In this document: one piece after another, positions 30,566 to 32,716 of the stretch
Numbering within the stretch: position 1 is the stretch's first letter
How the letters are laid out: each line of letters starts with the position of its first letter
NCBI RefSeq assembly: GCF_934277605.1
Contig: NZ_CAKQVD010000018.1
Span: 1-32,716 of the forward strand
Reading direction: 5' to 3'
DNA: 32,716 nt
From: an uncultured Anaerotignum sp.
GTDB lineage: Bacteria > Bacillota > Clostridia > Lachnospirales > Anaerotignaceae
Made by a program: the position numbers and the translations under genes
The notes under the pieces: generated by a model
Database searches by the model: none
Told to the model about the DNA's origin: nothing
What the model saw: the letters and a program-made list of their open reading frames with translations, nothing else

Positions 30566-32074
30566 ATGGGGGATGACATCAAACTTCGGGTTTCAAAAAT
30601 TGAAAAATCTTTTCCGGGTGTAAAGGCTTTGGATAAAATAGACTTTACAGTCAGAAAAGGGACTGTACACGCACTGTGCGGCGAAAACGGTGCAGGCAAG
30701 TCTACATTGATGAAAATTATTAACGGGATTTATAAACCCGACGCCGGCGAAATCTTTGTGGATGGAAATTCGGTGAAAATTAAGGACCCTATTATGGCAA
30801 GGTCCTTGGGGATTGCCATGATTGCGCAGGAGCTGAACTATATTCCCGAAATGTCCGTTGAGGAAAATATCTTCTTGGGACGCTTGCCCGTAGACAAGAT
30901 GGGCAGAGTGAAGTGGCGTGAGGTGCGGGAAAAAACCGAAAAGCTGCTGAAGGAGGAGCATTTGCCCTACAAAGCGACGGACAAGCTGAAAACACTGACA
31001 ACCTCCGATATTCAGATGTTGGAGATTATGAAGGCCATTTCCAATGATGCGTCTATCGTTGTGATGGATGAGCCGACCTCCTCGATTACGCAGAAGGAGG
31101 TTGAGCTGCTGTTCAAGAAAATTGAGCTGCTGAAGGCAAAGGGCTGTGCCATTGTTTATATCTCTCACAAGATGGACGAGGTGTTCCGCATTGCCGATGA
31201 TATTACGGTATTCCGTGACGGCACGGTGGTTAAGAGTATGCGGGCTGCGGACACGAACATTGACGAGGTTATCGCACTGATGGTTGGCCGCCGCATGGAA
31301 AACGTATACCCCAAGGAGGAGATTGCGTTGGGCGAGCCTTTACTTGAGGTGGAAAACCTGCGGAGCGGACAACTGTTTGAGGATGTCAGCTTCCATGTGA
31401 AAAAGGGCGAGATTGTCGGCTTTGCGGGCTTGGTCGGCGCAGGGCGTACAGAGGTTATGCGCTGCCTGTTCGGCTTGGAGCCGATTGACAACGGTACAGT
31501 GAGGATACACGGCAAGGATGCGAAAATCAAGCGGGTTTCCGATGCAACCAAGGCGGGCATGGTTATGCTTTCCGAGGACCGCCGCCGTTACGGCATTATT
31601 CCCATGAGAAGTGTGCGTGAAAATGCGAGCCTTGCGGCCCTGGAAAAGTTCTTCTATGGCGGACGAGGCCACAGAAAAGAAGAAGAAGCAATGGTTGCGA
31701 AATATTTTGATAAAATGAGCGTGAAAACACCGACACAGGAAACGCCGATTCAGTCTCTTTCCGGCGGGAATCAGCAGAAGGTGCTTTTGGCAAAATGGAT
31801 GATGCGTGACCCTGAGGTGCTGATTTTGGACGAGCCTACAAGAGGGATTGACGTAGGTGCAAAATTTGAGATTTATAAACTGATGACGGAAGTGGCACAG
31901 GCAGGCAAAGCAGTTGTAATGGTTTCCTCGGAGCTGCCCGAACTGATTGGTATGTGTGACAGGATTTATGTGATGAACCAAGGCCACATTGCAGGCGAGC
32001 TGAAGCGGGAGGAATTCTCTCAGGAGGCTATCATGGTTTATGCAACAGGGACACATAGCATTATTCAGGAATAA
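30566..32074 (+). CDS. sugar ABC importer ATP-binding protein, MglA/RbsA type
   Basis: A 502-residue double ATPase of the family that powers ribose, galactose and related sugar import. The first half has Walker A GENGAGKST (39-47), Walker B VVMDEPTSS and switch YISHKMDE. Its signature is reduced to LTTSDIQ (144-150). The second half has a degenerate Walker A GLVGAGRTE (288-296), a good signature LSGGNQQK (398-405) and Walker B LILDEPTRGID. DEPTSS and KGCAIVYISHKMDE most resemble galactoside MglA, but the sugar is not certain. GGGAGG lies 5 bases before ATG. The permease gene follows after 19 bases. Confidence 0.93.
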   Translation: MGDDIKLRVSKIEKSFPGVKALDKIDFTVRKGTVHALCGENGAGKSTLMKIINGIYKPDAGEIFVDGNSVKIKDPIMARSLGIAMIAQELNYIPEMSVEENIFLGRLPVDKMGRVKWREVREKTEKLLKEEHLPYKATDKLKTLTTSDIQMLEIMKAISNDASIVVMDEPTSSITQKEVELLFKKIELLKAKGCAIVYISHKMDEVFRIADDITVFRDGTVVKSMRAADTNIDEVIALMVGRRMENVYPKEEIALGEPLLEVENLRSGQLFEDVSFHVKKGEIVGFAGLVGAGRTEVMRCLFGLEPIDNGTVRIHGKDAKIKRVSDATKAGMVMLSEDRRRYGIIPMRSVRENASLAALEKFFYGGRGHRKEEEAMVAKYFDKMSVKTPTQETPIQSLSGGNQQKVLLAKWMMRDPEVLILDEPTRGIDVGAKFEIYKLMTEVAQAGKAVVMVSSELPELIGMCDRIYVMNQGHIAGELKREEFSQEAIMVYATGTHSIIQE

Positions 32075-32093
32075 ATGAAGGAGGAGCTCAAAA

Positions 32094-32716
32094 GTGAAAA
32101 ATAATAAATCAAGAGAGTTAATGCAGAAATTTTCTATTTTCTTTGTTCTGCTGGTATTGATTATCGTATCTTCTGTGATGAACCCCAATTTCTTGAGCCA
32201 CAGAAATATTACCAATATTGCAGTGCAGTTGGCGGTAGCAACCATTCTGGCTTACGGCGAAATGGTGCTGATTGTATCCGGCTTGCTGGACTTATCCTCG
32301 GGTGCGGTGCTTGCCCTTTCGGGTGTGCTTTCCGTCAGTGCGTACAAGGCGACCGGCTCTATGGCGGTGGCGTTTGCCGTTTCCATCGGTGTTGCGGTTC
32401 TCTTTAACATGATTAACGCATTGTTTGTTGCAAACTTTGCTCTGCCTGCGTTCATTGTGACACTGGCAACGCAGATGGCCGCAAGAGGCTTGGCACTGCT
32501 GTATACCTCCGGGCAGAATATTTTGCAGATTGGGAAATATGCAGTTGTCGGACAGGGGAAAATCGGCCCTGTTCCCATTCCGGTTATCTTTACTGTTTTG
32601 GCAACGATTATCATTTCGTATATTATGAACCAGACACGATTGGGACGTTCCTTCTATGCCATCGGCGGCAATGAGGAGGCTTCCATCGCATCGGGTATCA
32701 ATGTTGTAAAATCCAA
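32094..32716 (+). CDS. sugar ABC importer permease, RbsC/MglC type (3' end outside window)
   Basis: The gene starts with GTG, 7 bases after AAGGAGGAG, and runs off the window after 207 codons without a stop. The product MKNNKSRELMQKFSIFFVLL continues with membrane helices, FLSHRNITNIAVQLAVATILAYGE and the family motif VLIVSGLLDLSSGAVLALSG. Later come PAFIVTLATQMAARGLALL and TRLGRSFYAIGGNEEASIASGI, the EAA-like loop that meets the ATPase. All are typical of RbsC/MglC permeases. A substrate-binding protein gene is expected beyond the edge, as none lies upstream. Confidence 0.93.
   Translation, partial: MKNNKSRELMQKFSIFFVLLVLIIVSSVMNPNFLSHRNITNIAVQLAVATILAYGEMVLIVSGLLDLSSGAVLALSGVLSVSAYKATGSMAVAFAVSIGVAVLFNMINALFVANFALPAFIVTLATQMAARGLALLYTSGQNILQIGKYAVVGQGKIGPVPIPVIFTVLATIIISYIMNQTRLGRSFYAIGGNEEASIASGINVVKS

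Overview
The window is chromosomal DNA of a Gram-positive anaerobe, most likely class Clostridia and perhaps a Lachnospirales relative. This is an inference from several things: the unbroken S10-spc-alpha ribosomal supercluster with rpsD inside the alpha part, a zinc-type S14, a KOW-domain protein before infA, the rplQ-ecfA-ecfA-ecfT-truA-rplM-rpsI order, AGGAGG-type ribosome binding sites nearly everywhere, and TTG/GTG starts. All genes lie on the plus strand. No rRNA, tRNA, CRISPR array, insertion sequence or prophage was seen.

Region 1 (1-16620) is the ribosomal supercluster. After a terminator (60-87) and a good sigma-A type promoter (283-311) come rpsJ, rplC, rplD, rplW, rplB, rpsS, rplV, rpsC, rplP, rpmC, rpsQ, rplN, rplX, rplE, rpsN, rpsH, rplF, rplR, rpsE, rpmD, rplO, secY, adk, [terminator], a KOW RNA-binding protein, infA, rpmJ, rpsM, rpsK, rpsD, rpoA and rplQ, closed by a terminator at 16590-16620. 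rpmD and rpmJ are real but very short. The methionine aminopeptidase gene usually found after adk is absent. Several gaps between genes are long and can fold into strong stems without a terminator T-run (before rpsJ, rplC, rplB, rpsS, rpsM, rpoA and rplQ), suggesting layered RNA-level control or processing. L17 carries a lysine-rich insertion that makes it about 60 residues longer than usual.

Region 2 (16690-22010) has its own promoter and encodes the energizing module of an ECF vitamin transporter (two ATPases and EcfT), a DUF554 membrane protein, the tRNA pseudouridine synthase TruA, and then, behind a consensus promoter and an L13-type leader RNA, rplM and rpsI with a strong terminator.

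Region 3 (22100-30158) is the least ordinary part. An MMPL/RND-type exporter overlaps a 1087-residue secreted, membrane-anchored protein with GLUG repeats and a long coiled coil. An OmpR-type response regulator and an overlapping VanS-like sensor kinase follow. Next comes an array of TTCTTCAGAA decamers upstream of an extended -10 promoter driving a small four-helix membrane protein. This looks like an envelope export/adhesion or stress module with its own two-component control. Region 4 (30159-32716) is the start of a sugar ABC importer operon: an MglA/RbsA-type double ATPase and a permease cut by the window edge.
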